Assembly (NCBI RefSeq): GCF_900101115.1
Contig: NZ_FNFU01000020.1
Coordinates: forward strand, 1 to 48,025
DNA: 48,025 nt
Direction: 5' to 3'
Source: Cryobacterium psychrotolerans
GTDB lineage: Bacteria > Actinomycetota > Actinomycetes > Actinomycetales > Microbacteriaceae
The notes beneath the pieces were generated by a model that saw only the letters and a list, made by a program, of their open reading frames with translations, did not search any database and was not told where the DNA came from. Below are positions 8,438 to 17,122 of the stretch, piece after piece (position 1 is the first letter of the stretch; each line of letters starts with the position of its first letter). Position numbers and translations under genes: made by a program.

Positions 8438-8534
8438 TCACGCCCCGCAAGGGGTACTGATTGAGGCGTGACCGGCGTTAGCCGTGTGAACGCAGAGGGC
8501 GTCGCATCCGTATGGATGCGGCGCCCTCGCTTCG
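8438..8534 (+). terminator. Double hairpin terminator after rplL
   Basis: Directly after the rplL stop, TCACGCC (8438-8444) can pair with GGCGTGA (8465-8471), and inside it CCCC-GCAA-GGGG forms a GNRA-capped stem. A second, stronger hairpin pairs GAGGGCG and CGCATCC (8495-8509) with GGATGCG and CGCCCTC (8514-8528) around a GTAT loop, followed by GCTTCGTT. There is no full U-tract, as is common in actinobacteria. Confidence 0.7.
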
Positions 8535-8707
8535 TTAACCGGTGCCGGCCCTTCGGGGGAATCGGGCGCTGATCGGGCGATCCCCTGCCCCCGCTCGAGG
8601 GTATCGATTTGGCATCCACTCGCCGCAGGCCTTGCCGCGCTCGCGCGCCGCCTCTAGGTTGGTGGGCGAAAGGCTTGCCATGCGTTCGGCAGATCCTTGA
8701 GGCCACG
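8535..8707. other. Intergenic stretch without recognisable gene
   Basis: Between the rplL terminator and the sugar-transporter promoter I see no convincing coding frame or strong structure. TTGAGG at 8697-8702 is a possible -35 element for the downstream operon. Confidence 0.4.
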
Positions 8708-8727
8708 TGGAAGCGCTTTCTTATACT
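8697..8727 (+). promoter_or_regulatory. Promoter with LacI-type operator before the sugar ABC operon
   Basis: TATACT at 8722-8727 is a good -10 box. Just upstream, TGGAAGCGCTTTC (8708-8720) contains the palindromic AAGCGCTT core with a central CG typical of LacI-family operators. It lies between the possible -35 (TTGAGG, 8697) and the -10, where bound repressor would block polymerase. No dedicated LacI gene is adjacent, so the regulator is encoded elsewhere. Confidence 0.55.
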
Positions 8728-8744
8728 CAACGAGGAGGAATCGC

Positions 8745-10085
8745 ATGAGCGTGAAGAATCATCCCCGACTCATCATCCCGACCGCCGCTCTCGCCGCCAT
8801 CGGGCTCGCCCTGACCGGCTGCACGGGCGACACCGCCGGGGGAGACAAGGCGAACACCGAGTGTGCCGACTACGACGCCTACGGGACGTTCGACTCCGGC
8901 ACGGAGGTCAACATCTACGGCACGATCCTCGAGGTTGAGGCCGACCGCCTGCAGGCGTCCTGGAAGGACTTCGAAACCTGCACCGGCATCGACGTCGTGT
9001 ACGAGGGCAGCGCCGAGTTCGAGGAGCAGATCAACGTTCGGGTCCAGGGCGGGAAACCGCCGGACCTCGGGATCACGCCCCAGCCCGGACTCGTGGCCGA
9101 CCTGGCCCGGTCAGGCGCGCTGTTGCCGGCGCCGAAGGCCGTCGCGGACAACGTAAAGGAGTTCTGGTCCGAGGACTGGGCCGGTTACGGCACGGTCGAC
9201 GGGGAACTCGTCGGTTCGCCGCTGATGGCGAGCGTCAAGGGCTACGTCTGGTACTCGCCCTCCACGTTCAAGGACAACGGCTGGGAGGTTCCCACCACCC
9301 TCGACGAGCTCAGCGCCCTCACCGACAAGATCGCCAAGACCGAGACCAAGCCGTGGTGCGTCGGCTTCGCCTCAGGAGTCGCAACGGGCTGGCCCGGAAC
9401 GGACTGGGTGGAGGACATGGTGCTTCGCCTGTCTGGACCCGAGGTGTACGACCAGTGGGTCACCCACGAGATCCCGTTCAACGACCCGGCCATCGCCGAG
9501 GCCTTCGACGAGGTCGGTGGCTTCATCAAGGACGAAGCCAACGTGAACGGCGGCCTCGGCGCGATCAACTCGATCGCGACAACGGAGTTCGGTGACGCCG
9601 GGCTGCCCGTGCTCGAGGGAACGTGCGCCCTGCACCACCAGGCCACCTTCTACGAGGGCTTCTGGCCCGATGGAACAGAGGTCGCACCGGATGGTGACGT
9701 GTGGGCGTTCATCCTCCCCGGAACCGAGGCGGACGCGAACGCGGTCACCGGCGGTGGCGAGATCGTCGCAGCCTTCAGCGACTCGAAGGAGACCGTCGCG
9801 GTGCAGACCTACCTGTCGAGCGACACCTGGGCGAACAACCGGGTGAAGCTGGGCGGCGTGATCAGCGCCAACAAGGGCCTCGACCCGGACAACGCGAGCA
9901 GTGAGCTGCTCTCGACCAGCGTCGAGATCCTGCAGAACCCGGACACGACGTTCCGCTTCGACGCGTCGGACCTCATGCCAGGCGCCGTGGGTGCCGGATC
10001 GTTCTGGAAGGGAATGGTCGACTGGATCGGCGGCAAGAGCACCGCCGCGACCCTCGACTTCATCGAGGGAACCTGGCCCAAGTAG
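8745..10085 (+). CDS. aglE: Alpha-glucoside-type ABC transporter substrate-binding lipoprotein
   Basis: The 446-aa product is a family-1 (MalE/AglE-type) sugar-binding protein. A lipoprotein signal ends in LALTGC with the lipidated cysteine at about residue 26, so it is anchored on the outer face of the membrane. Conserved body segments include VVYEGSAEFEEQINVRVQGG and KPPDLGITPQPG, which fit the alpha-glucoside (AglE) branch. I start at 8745 after GAGGAGGA; the frame opens earlier at 8697, but that overlaps the promoter. Two permease genes follow. Substrate assignment (maltose, trehalose or sucrose-like) is by resemblance only. Confidence 0.85.
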   Translation: MSVKNHPRLIIPTAALAAIGLALTGCTGDTAGGDKANTECADYDAYGTFDSGTEVNIYGTILEVEADRLQASWKDFETCTGIDVVYEGSAEFEEQINVRVQGGKPPDLGITPQPGLVADLARSGALLPAPKAVADNVKEFWSEDWAGYGTVDGELVGSPLMASVKGYVWYSPSTFKDNGWEVPTTLDELSALTDKIAKTETKPWCVGFASGVATGWPGTDWVEDMVLRLSGPEVYDQWVTHEIPFNDPAIAEAFDEVGGFIKDEANVNGGLGAINSIATTEFGDAGLPVLEGTCALHHQATFYEGFWPDGTEVAPDGDVWAFILPGTEADANAVTGGGEIVAAFSDSKETVAVQTYLSSDTWANNRVKLGGVISANKGLDPDNASSELLSTSVEILQNPDTTFRFDASDLMPGAVGAGSFWKGMVDWIGGKSTAATLDFIEGTWPK

Positions 10086-10175
10086 CAGCCCGGACCTCGG
10101 GGGCCGTGCGGCATCCGCCACGCGGCCCCCGAGGGCAACTCGCGTGACAGCACTCAATGGGGAGGCGGATTTCTC

Positions 10176-11147
10176 GTGACCACAACCGATCTCATCGGCA
10201 AGATCATCCAGGTCCTCGTGGGCCTCGCCGCCTTCGCGGCGGTCCTCGGGCTCGTCCTGTTCTTCATCGACCGGGCGCCCAAGAAGGGCCGGGACGTCAT
10301 CCAGCTGGTCGCGTTCCTGCTGCCGGCCATGATCCTGGTCGCCATCGGGCTGGTCTACCCGGCGATCCGAACGACCATCACCGCCTTCGGCGACAAGTCA
10401 GGCAACTTCATCGGCCTGGACAACTTCGTCTGGATGTTCACCCAGCCCGAGGCGCTGATCACCCTCCGCAACACCGTCATCTGGGTGATTCTCGTCCCGC
10501 TGGTGTCCACGATCGTCGGGCTCGCCTACGCCGTCTTCATCGACAAGTCGCGGGGGGAGAGGATCTACAAGGTCCTCGTCTTCATGCCGCTGGCCATTTC
10601 GTTCGTCGGCGCCGGCATCATCTGGAAGTTCGTCTACGAATACCGTCCGGCCGAGCGGGACCAGATCGGCCTGCTCAACCAGTTCCTCGTCTGGTTCGGC
10701 CAGGAGCCCGTGCTCTGGCTGCAGACGGAGCCGGTCAACACTCTGCTGCTCATCGTGGTGCTGATCTGGGTGGAGACCGGGTTCGCCATGGTCGTGCTGT
10801 CGGCCTCGATCAAGGGCGTCCCGGTCGAGCAGGTCGAGGCTGCGGAACTCGACGGGACGAACGCGTGGCAGCGCTTCCGCAACGTGACGCTGCCCAGCAT
10901 CCGCGGCGGCCTCGTCGTCGTTGTGACGACCATCACCATCGCCACGCTGAAGGTCTTCGACATTGTGCGGACGATGACCGGCGGCAACTTCAACACCAGC
11001 GTGGTCGCCAACGAGATGTACACGCAGGCGTTCCGCGCGGTCCAGCCGGGCCGTGGCGCCGCGCTGGCCCTCATCCTGTTCGTGATGGTCCTGCCGATTG
11101 TGATCTACAACGTTCGCGTCATGCGTCAGCAGAAGGAGATCCGATGA
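10176..11147 (+). CDS. aglF: Sugar ABC transporter permease (AglF-like)
   Basis: This 323-aa inner-membrane protein has about seven or eight predicted helices and the cytoplasmic EAA loop EAAELDGTNAWQRFRNVTLP near residue 228, which docks with the ATPase. It begins with GTG at 10176, ten bases after GGGGAGG. The end overlaps the next permease gene as ATGA, so the two membrane subunits are coupled for equal synthesis. It follows the binding-protein gene by 90 bases. No ATPase gene is present nearby; CUT1 systems in actinobacteria commonly share a MsiK-type ATPase encoded elsewhere. Confidence 0.88.
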   Translation: MTTTDLIGKIIQVLVGLAAFAAVLGLVLFFIDRAPKKGRDVIQLVAFLLPAMILVAIGLVYPAIRTTITAFGDKSGNFIGLDNFVWMFTQPEALITLRNTVIWVILVPLVSTIVGLAYAVFIDKSRGERIYKVLVFMPLAISFVGAGIIWKFVYEYRPAERDQIGLLNQFLVWFGQEPVLWLQTEPVNTLLLIVVLIWVETGFAMVVLSASIKGVPVEQVEAAELDGTNAWQRFRNVTLPSIRGGLVVVVTTITIATLKVFDIVRTMTGGNFNTSVVANEMYTQAFRAVQPGRGAALALILFVMVLPIVIYNVRVMRQQKEIR

Positions 11148-12136
11148 GCGACAACGTGGTCGACCTGCCTCTTCCCGGCGCCGCCAAGCCCCGGGACACC
11201 ACCTTCGAGGTCGCCGCCGCCGACCTCACCAAGGCCGGCCGGGTCAAGCGACGCCTCACCTCCCGGACCGCGACCATCGCCTCCCTGGTGATCGCCGTCA
11301 TCTGGACGATCCCCACCTTCGGTCTCCTGCTGTCCTCGTTCCGGCCGGAGGAGCTGATCCGGACGACGGGATGGTGGACGATCTTCCAGAATCCCGGTTT
11401 CACCCTCGACAACTACCGGGACGTGCTGTTCTCCTCGAGTTCGTCGGCGCCGCAGCTGGGCAGTTACTTCGTCAACTCCCTGGCGATCAGCATCCCGGCC
11501 ACGATCTTCCCGCTGGTGCTCGCCTCGATGGCCGCGTACGCCTTCGCGTGGATCAAGTTCAAGTGGAGCGGCGCGCTCTTCGTGTTCATCTTCGCGCTGC
11601 AGATCGTGCCGATCCAGATGGCGCTGATCCCGCTGCTTCAGATGTTCACCACGGCGCTCCAGCCGATGCAGGACCAGATTCACGCCGTCATCCCGATCAT
11701 CCCGGAAGACACCTACCTGCAGGTCTGGGTCGCGCACACGATCTTCGCCCTGCCGCTGGCCATCTTCCTGCTGCACAACTTCATCTCGGATATTCCCTCG
11801 GAAGTGATCGAGGCTGCCAAGGTCGACGGGGCGAGCCACAGCCAGTTGTTCTTCCAGATCGTGCTGCCGCTGGCCCTGCCGGCCATTGCCTCCTTCGCGA
11901 TCTTCCAGTTCCTCTGGGTCTGGAACGACCTGCTCGTGGCGCTCGTCTTCTCCGGCGGCACGGCGGATGTCGCGCCGCTGACCCAGCGATTGGCCGAGCT
12001 CAGTGGAAACCGAGGCCAGGACTGGCAACGCCTGACGGCTGGGGCATTCGTGTCTCTCGTGGTGCCGCTGATCGTGTTCTTCAGCCTGCAGCGATACTTC
12101 GTCCGCGGCCTGCTCGCGGGGTCGACCAAGGGGTAG
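11144..12136 (+). CDS. aglG: Sugar ABC transporter permease (AglG-like)
   Basis: The 330-aa protein is the second membrane subunit of the importer. An extended hydrophilic N-terminus of about 45 residues is followed by six predicted helices and the EAA loop EAAKVDGASHSQLFFQIVLP. The ATG at 11144 overlaps the preceding stop (ATGA). An open frame running through from 10157 is a frame artefact, because the segment before 11144 is out of frame with the first permease. The operon ends here without an ATPase or glycosidase gene. Confidence 0.9.
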   Translation: MSDNVVDLPLPGAAKPRDTTFEVAAADLTKAGRVKRRLTSRTATIASLVIAVIWTIPTFGLLLSSFRPEELIRTTGWWTIFQNPGFTLDNYRDVLFSSSSSAPQLGSYFVNSLAISIPATIFPLVLASMAAYAFAWIKFKWSGALFVFIFALQIVPIQMALIPLLQMFTTALQPMQDQIHAVIPIIPEDTYLQVWVAHTIFALPLAIFLLHNFISDIPSEVIEAAKVDGASHSQLFFQIVLPLALPAIASFAIFQFLWVWNDLLVALVFSGGTADVAPLTQRLAELSGNRGQDWQRLTAGAFVSLVVPLIVFFSLQRYFVRGLLAGSTKG

Positions 12137-12185
12137 CTCCCCGGCAGGGGAATGGCGGGTCGGCCATCGCGCTTAGGGTAAGCGT

Positions 12186-14048
12186 ATGAGTGGAATGCAG
12201 GGCGGCGGCAGGTCGCGCTCCCGCGTGAGCGGCGGGGATGTGGCGGCCCAGCGCGCCGAGAATGCCGAGGCTCCGCGCATCCCGAATCTGCTCCGGCGGA
12301 TACTCGGACTGTTCGCGCCGCACCGCCCGGCCCTCATCGTCACGATCGTGCTCGTGCTCATCGGCGCCGCGATGTCGGTGCTCCCGCCGCTGCTCACCCA
12401 GCGCGCCTTCGATGAGGGGCTCTTCCCTCAGGACGGCCCGCCGGACCTCGAGCGGCTGGCCTTCCTCGTCGGGCTGATGATCGCTGTCTACCTCGGCAGC
12501 GTGCTGCTCGGCGTCTGGCAGACCTGGCTGACGTCCACCGTCGGCAACACCGTGATGGGCGCCCTCCGGGTGCGCCTGTTCACCCATCTTCAGGCGATGG
12601 AACTCAGCTTCTTCACGAAGACCAAGACCGGCGTCATCCAGTCGCGCCTGCAGAACGACGTCGGCGGCGTGGCTGGCGTGCTCACCAACACGATCTCCAG
12701 CGTGCTCGGCAACATCGTCACCGTGATCGCCGCGTTCGTGGCCATGCTGCTGCTCAACTGGCAGCTGACGATCGTCGCCGTCATCCTGATGCCCATCCTC
12801 GTGATCGCGCAGCGCCGGGTGGGCCAGGTGCGTGCCCGGATCGCCTCGAAGACGCAGGAATCGCTCTCCGACATGACCGCGATCACCCAGGAGACCCTGA
12901 GCGTCTCCGGCATCCTGCTCTCGAAGAGCTTCACCCGGCAGCAGACGGAGATCAGGCGCTACGCCGACGAGAACGACAACCAGATCCGGCTGCAAATCAG
13001 CCAGCAGATGAGCGGCCAGTGGTTCTTCGCGATGGTCAGCCTGTTCCTCTCCAGCATCCCGGCCATCGTGTACCTCGTGGCCGGCGCGCTCATGGTCAAC
13101 GGCCAGACGGACGTCACGCCCGGCACGATCGTCGCCTTCACGACCGTGCAGGCCCGGCTCCTGTTCCCGCTCCTCGGGCTGATGCGGGTCGCGCTCGACC
13201 TGCAGACCTCGAGCGCGCTGTTCGCCCGGATCTTCCAGTACCTTGACCTGGTTCCGGCGATCAGCGACGCACCGGCGGCGCAGGCCGTGCCGGCCGAGGG
13301 CCCGGATGTCGGCCGGGTTGAGTTCGACCGGGTCACCTTCCGCTACCCGGATGCCGCCGCCGACTCCCGCCCCACCCTCGACGACGTCTCCTTCACGATC
13401 GAGCCCGGCGAGTTCGCGGCCTTCGTCGGACCGTCGGGGGCCGGCAAGACCACCGTCTCCTATCTCATCCCGCGGTTCTACGAGGTCGCGGCCGGGCGAG
13501 TGCTGTTCTCCGGCGTCGACGTGCGGGAACTGGAACAGAAGTCGCTCGTCTCCCACATCGGCATCGTCAGCCAGGAGACCTACCTCTTCCACGCGACAAT
13601 CGCCGAGAACCTGCGCTACGCGAAGCCCGACGCGACACCTGAAGAGCTCGAGACGGCCGCGCGGGCCGCGAACATCCACGACACGATCGCATCCTTTCCC
13701 GACACCTACGACACGGTGGTGGGTGAGCGCGGCTACCGACTGTCCGGCGGCGAGAAGCAGCGGATCGCGATCGCGCGGGTGCTGCTCAAGAACCCGGAAG
13801 TGCTCATCCTCGACGAGGCGACGAGCGCCCTGGACTCCATCTCGGAGCGCGTCGTGCAGGAGGCGCTCGACACCGCCAGCCGCGGGCGCACCACCATCGC
13901 CATCGCGCACCGCCTCTCGACCATCGTCACCGCCGACGTCATCTTCGTCGTCGACGGGGGCCGGATTGTCGAACGCGGCAGGCACGCCGAGCTGCTCGCG
14001 GCGAACGGCGTGTACGCCCGCCTCTACTCGGAGCAGATCACCGACTGA
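12186..14048 (+). CDS. ABC exporter, fused permease and ATPase (MdlB/MsbA-like)
   Basis: The 620-aa half-transporter has an N-terminal six-helix exporter domain (about 40-350) and a C-terminal nucleotide-binding domain. Walker A is GPSGAGKTT near residue 415, the signature LSGGEKQ near 520, Walker B VLILDEATSALD near 540 and the H-loop AHRLST near 578. It would act as a homodimer exporting a lipid, peptide or drug; the substrate is unknown. AGGG at 12174-12177 lies a few bases before the ATG; TAGGGT there could equally be a -10 of a leaderless transcript. Codon use matches its neighbours. A strong palindrome follows 40 bases after the stop. Confidence 0.93.
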   Translation: MSGMQGGGRSRSRVSGGDVAAQRAENAEAPRIPNLLRRILGLFAPHRPALIVTIVLVLIGAAMSVLPPLLTQRAFDEGLFPQDGPPDLERLAFLVGLMIAVYLGSVLLGVWQTWLTSTVGNTVMGALRVRLFTHLQAMELSFFTKTKTGVIQSRLQNDVGGVAGVLTNTISSVLGNIVTVIAAFVAMLLLNWQLTIVAVILMPILVIAQRRVGQVRARIASKTQESLSDMTAITQETLSVSGILLSKSFTRQQTEIRRYADENDNQIRLQISQQMSGQWFFAMVSLFLSSIPAIVYLVAGALMVNGQTDVTPGTIVAFTTVQARLLFPLLGLMRVALDLQTSSALFARIFQYLDLVPAISDAPAAQAVPAEGPDVGRVEFDRVTFRYPDAAADSRPTLDDVSFTIEPGEFAAFVGPSGAGKTTVSYLIPRFYEVAAGRVLFSGVDVRELEQKSLVSHIGIVSQETYLFHATIAENLRYAKPDATPEELETAARAANIHDTIASFPDTYDTVVGERGYRLSGGEKQRIAIARVLLKNPEVLILDEATSALDSISERVVQEALDTASRGRTTIAIAHRLSTIVTADVIFVVDGGRIVERGRHAELLAANGVYARLYSEQITD

Positions 14049-14088
14049 CGCTCTCCCCGCCCTCCACTCTCCTTATGCACTCCGAGCG

Positions 14089-14151
14089 GGTTGAGTTGCG
14101 GAAAGAGTACCTTCACTGTCGCCACGAAGGTACTTTTTCCGCAACTCAACC
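14089..14151. repeat. Long palindrome, copy B of the four-copy family (near perfect)
   Basis: The left arm GGTTGAGTTGCGGAAA (14089-14104) pairs perfectly with TTTCCGCAACTCAACC (14136-14151). After a single G/T position the stem continues with AGTACCTTC (14106-14114) and GAAGGTACT (14126-14134). The loop is 11 bases (14115-14125). This is the best-paired member of the family, with a 26-position stem. It sits between the convergent ABC exporter and DUF305 genes and can act as a terminator in both directions. Confidence 0.9.
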
Positions 14152-14173
14152 AGGGTGGCGCGCGGGAGCCCGG

Positions 14174-14857
14174 CTAGGCGCGGGCGGCGAGCATGCTCGT
14201 CATGAGCTCGATCTCGGAGTTCTGGCTGGTGACCACGGCCTGCGCGAACGACCGCACCGGCCCGTTGTCGCTGCGGTCGAGCACACCCTCGGCCATCTCG
14301 ACCGCCCCCTGGTGGTGAGCGATCATCAGGGTCAGGAAGATCCGTTCGGCCTGCGTCCCGGATGCCGCGGTCAGCTCGGCGACCTGGGCGTCGGTGGCCA
14401 GCCCCGGCATGGCCTGGCCCTCGCCCGCCGCCGCCGAATGACCGTGCTCCTCGCCGGAGCGGCCCGCGCGGGTCATCCACATCATCGCCGGCTCGCGGCC
14501 GGCCTGGGGCAGGCCCCACTGGGTGAGCCAGCCGAAGAGCTGGCCGGACTGCTGCGCCTGGGTCGCGGCGATGTCGTAGGCGAGCAGGCGCACAGCCGGG
14601 TCATCCGTGCGGTCGCGCACGACCAGCGCCAGCTGGACGCCCTGGTTGTGGTGCACCTGCATATCGCGGGCGAATCCGGCCTCCGCGCTGGTGCCGGAGG
14701 GCGGGGCGTCGGCGAGCGTGCTCAGCCGGCCGAGCGAGAACGAGGCGATCCCGACGACGGCGGCGATCGCGACGACGGCGAGGATCACGGCAACGCGTGC
14801 GGGAAGACCCGGGATCCGAGGCACCGGAGTCGGCCTAGGAGACCTTGCCGGGGGCAT
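14174..14857 (-). CDS. DUF305 family membrane-anchored protein
   Basis: The 227-aa product has one N-terminal membrane segment (VAVILAVVAIAAVVGIASF) and two four-helix DUF305 units, recognised by the HHNQG motif after FARDMQ and by MIAHHQGAVEMAEGVL near the C-terminus. Histidines and methionines in these motifs are thought to bind copper or silver in relatives such as CopM; here that is inference. The start at 14857 (GGGGGAA upstream) overlaps the 3' end of the DUF3105 gene by 23 bases, so the two are co-translated. A longer open frame to 14971 lies inside that neighbour and is rejected. Confidence 0.85.
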   Translation of the reverse strand: MPPARSPRPTPVPRIPGLPARVAVILAVVAIAAVVGIASFSLGRLSTLADAPPSGTSAEAGFARDMQVHHNQGVQLALVVRDRTDDPAVRLLAYDIAATQAQQSGQLFGWLTQWGLPQAGREPAMMWMTRAGRSGEEHGHSAAAGEGQAMPGLATDAQVAELTAASGTQAERIFLTLMIAHHQGAVEMAEGVLDRSDNGPVRSFAQAVVTSQNSEIELMTSMLAARA

Positions 14858-15530
14858 CGATTCCCCCGGTGCACGGTGCTCCGATCTCCGGGGCGAGACC
14901 GCCCTGCCAGTACTCCTCGAAGAACGCGGGGATGCGCTTGTCCGAGGCCGAGTCGAGCTGCAGCTGTGCATTCCAGCCGCTGAGCACGATCGGCGAGGGC
15001 AGGTCGTCAGCGGGGGAGAGCACGACGAAGGTGGAGGGCACCTGCAGCCGGAGCGACTCGAGCTCGGCCTTGCTGATCGTGGGGTCGTAGGTCACCCAGA
15101 TCGCGCCGTGCTCGAGCGCGTGCACCGCATTCTCGTTGGGGACCGGCTCCGTGTAGACGCCGCAGTTCAACCAGGTCGCGCTGTGCTCTCCGCCGGTGGG
15201 CGGGGTCTCCGGGTAGTCAACCGGCGTTTCCACGTGCCCGGCGGGATTCTTGAACGTCTCCACGCCCTCGATCGAGGCGCCCTCGCTGCCTGGCTTGTAC
15301 GTCGCATCCGGGGCCTTCTGCGGAGTCATGACCACGGACAGGACCACGATCGTGATGACCGCGAGGGCCGCGGCGATTCCGGCGATGAGCCAGATCCGGC
15401 GCCGGCGGGCGCTCCGCTTCTGCTGCCGGTGGTACTCCTCGAGCTTCTTCGCACGCTGCGCGGCACGCTGCTGCTTGACGCTCGCGGCGCTGGCGTTCGG
15501 CGGCGTGGCGGACGGTGGTGCAGGGGTCAC
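14835..15530 (-). CDS. DUF3105 family membrane protein
   Basis: The product has a basic N-terminal stretch (QQKRSARRRR), one transmembrane helix and an extracytoplasmic DUF3105 domain with GGEHSATWLNCGVYTEP and HALEHGAIWVTY. I choose the GTG at 15530 (231 aa) because AGAGG lies six bases upstream and a TAGAAT -10-like element (15561-15556) lies just before it. In-frame ATGs at 15572 and 15614 would lengthen it. DUF3105 genes often neighbour DUF305 genes in actinobacteria, as here, where they overlap by 23 bases. The biochemical role is unknown. Confidence 0.82.
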   Translation of the reverse strand: MTPAPPSATPPNASAASVKQQRAAQRAKKLEEYHRQQKRSARRRRIWLIAGIAAALAVITIVVLSVVMTPQKAPDATYKPGSEGASIEGVETFKNPAGHVETPVDYPETPPTGGEHSATWLNCGVYTEPVPNENAVHALEHGAIWVTYDPTISKAELESLRLQVPSTFVVLSPADDLPSPIVLSGWNAQLQLDSASDKRIPAFFEEYWQGGLAPEIGAPCTGGIDAPGKVS

Positions 15531-15742
15531 GATGGGCCTCTCTCGGTGGACTTCAATTCTATCCGAACGCATCCGCTCGCCCTCTGGGCTGCCTTCGGGG
15601 TCTCTCACAGCCACTTCACAGTCTGGTGGCTGCCTTCGGCCGTCAAGAGAACGTCAATAGAATGGGACCGTGTTCGACTGGGCGTCGTGCCCGTTGCCCC
15701 CGTGGCCTGGATGCCCGGCGTTGCCCCACGACGAAGGGTCCC

Positions 15743-17104
15743 ATGAAAATCGCAGACACCGTCCTTGACCTGATCGGCAACACCCCGCTGGTGAAGCTGC
15801 ACAAGGTCACGGACGGCATTGCCGCCACGGTGCTCGTCAAGCTCGAATACCTGAACCCCGGGGGCTCCTCCAAGGACCGCATCGCGGTGCGCATCCTTGA
15901 TGCGGCCGAGCGCGACGGGCGCTTGTTGCCGGGCGGAACGATCATCGAACCCACGTCCGGCAACACCGGCGTCGGCCTCGCCCTCGTCGCCCAGCAGCGC
16001 GGCTACAGGTGCGTCTTCGTGCTGCCGGACAAGGTCGGCGAGGACAAACGCAATGTGCTCACGGCCTACGGCGCCGAGATCGTCGTCACGCCGACATCCG
16101 TCGCCCCCGACCACCCCGACTCCTACTACAGCGTCTCCGACCGGCTCGCGCGGGAGATCCCCGGTGCGTTCAAACCCAACCAGTACGCCAACCCGAACGG
16201 CCCGCTCAGCCACTACGAGACCACCGGCCCTGAGATCTGGCGCGACACCGACGGCACGGTGACCCATTTCGTCGCCGGCGTCGGCACCGGCGGCACCATC
16301 ACCGGAACCGGGCGTTACCTGCGCGAGGTGTCGGATGACCGCGTGCGGATCATCGGCGCCGACCCGGAGGGCTCCGTCTACTCCGGCGGCACCGGCCGGC
16401 CGTACCTCGTCGAGGGCGTCGGCGAGGACTTCTGGCCGGCGGCCTACGATCCCACCGTCGTGCACGAGGTCATCGCCGTGTCCGACGCCGACTCCTTCGC
16501 CATGACCCGCAGGCTCGCCCTCGAAGAGGGCATCCTGGTCGGCGGTTCGAGCGGCATGGCCGTCGTCGCCGCGCTGCGGGCAGCGAAATCCCTCACCGCA
16601 GACGACGTCGTCGTCGTGCTCCTGCCCGACGGCGGCCGCGGCTACCTGGGCAAGATCTTCAACGACGGCTGGATGCGCAGCTACGGTTTCAGCAACGCGC
16701 CGGCCGGGCACACCGTCGGCAACCTGCTCACCTCCAAGGCGGGCACGCCCGCGTTCGTCTACGTGCGCCCGAGCGACACCGTGCACGACGCGATCCAGGC
16801 GATGACCTCGTCCAGCGTCTCCCAGCTGCTGGTGCTGGCCACCAAGCCCCCGGTCGTCATGGGCGAAGTCGTCGGTGCGCTGGACGAGCGGCGCCTGATG
16901 GACCTCGTCTTCTCCGGTGAAGCCAAACTCACCGACAAGGTCAGTGCGGTCGTGGGCGATCCGCTGCCCCTGATCGGCGTCCAGGAGCCGGTCGCGGCCG
17001 CTCGGGCCGCGTTCGCGCACAACGACGCACTGCTCGTCACCGACGGCGGCAAACCGCTGGGCGTCATCACCCGCCACGATCTGCTCACCTACCTGAGCGC
17101 TTAG
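15743..17104 (+). CDS. cbs: Cystathionine beta-synthase
   Basis: This 453-aa PLP enzyme joins homocysteine and serine to cystathionine, the first step of reverse transsulfuration. The catalytic domain has the PLP lysine in NPGGSSKDR (about K44), the EPTSGNTGVGLA loop and the phosphate-binding GTGGTITG loop. The C-terminal part (about 335-453) carries paired CBS domains (SDTVHDAIQAM; GKPLGVITRHDLLTYL) that may sense adenosyl ligands. The start at 15743 follows GAAGGG; the frame is open upstream, but that region holds the promoter. metB follows 18 bases later, forming a two-gene operon like that of mycobacteria. Confidence 0.93.
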   Translation: MKIADTVLDLIGNTPLVKLHKVTDGIAATVLVKLEYLNPGGSSKDRIAVRILDAAERDGRLLPGGTIIEPTSGNTGVGLALVAQQRGYRCVFVLPDKVGEDKRNVLTAYGAEIVVTPTSVAPDHPDSYYSVSDRLAREIPGAFKPNQYANPNGPLSHYETTGPEIWRDTDGTVTHFVAGVGTGGTITGTGRYLREVSDDRVRIIGADPEGSVYSGGTGRPYLVEGVGEDFWPAAYDPTVVHEVIAVSDADSFAMTRRLALEEGILVGGSSGMAVVAALRAAKSLTADDVVVVLLPDGGRGYLGKIFNDGWMRSYGFSNAPAGHTVGNLLTSKAGTPAFVYVRPSDTVHDAIQAMTSSSVSQLLVLATKPPVVMGEVVGALDERRLMDLVFSGEAKLTDKVSAVVGDPLPLIGVQEPVAAARAAFAHNDALLVTDGGKPLGVITRHDLLTYLSA

Positions 17105-17122
17105 ACAGAGAGAAGAATCCCC

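Noticed and set aside
10157..12136. Apparent 659-codon fusion of the two sugar permeases
   Set aside because: The part before 11144 is out of frame with the first permease; overlapping ATGA shows two separate genes.
12081..13985. Minus-strand open frame of 634 codons opposite the ABC exporter
   Set aside because: The plus strand carries all ABC motifs in order; the minus translation is low-complexity.
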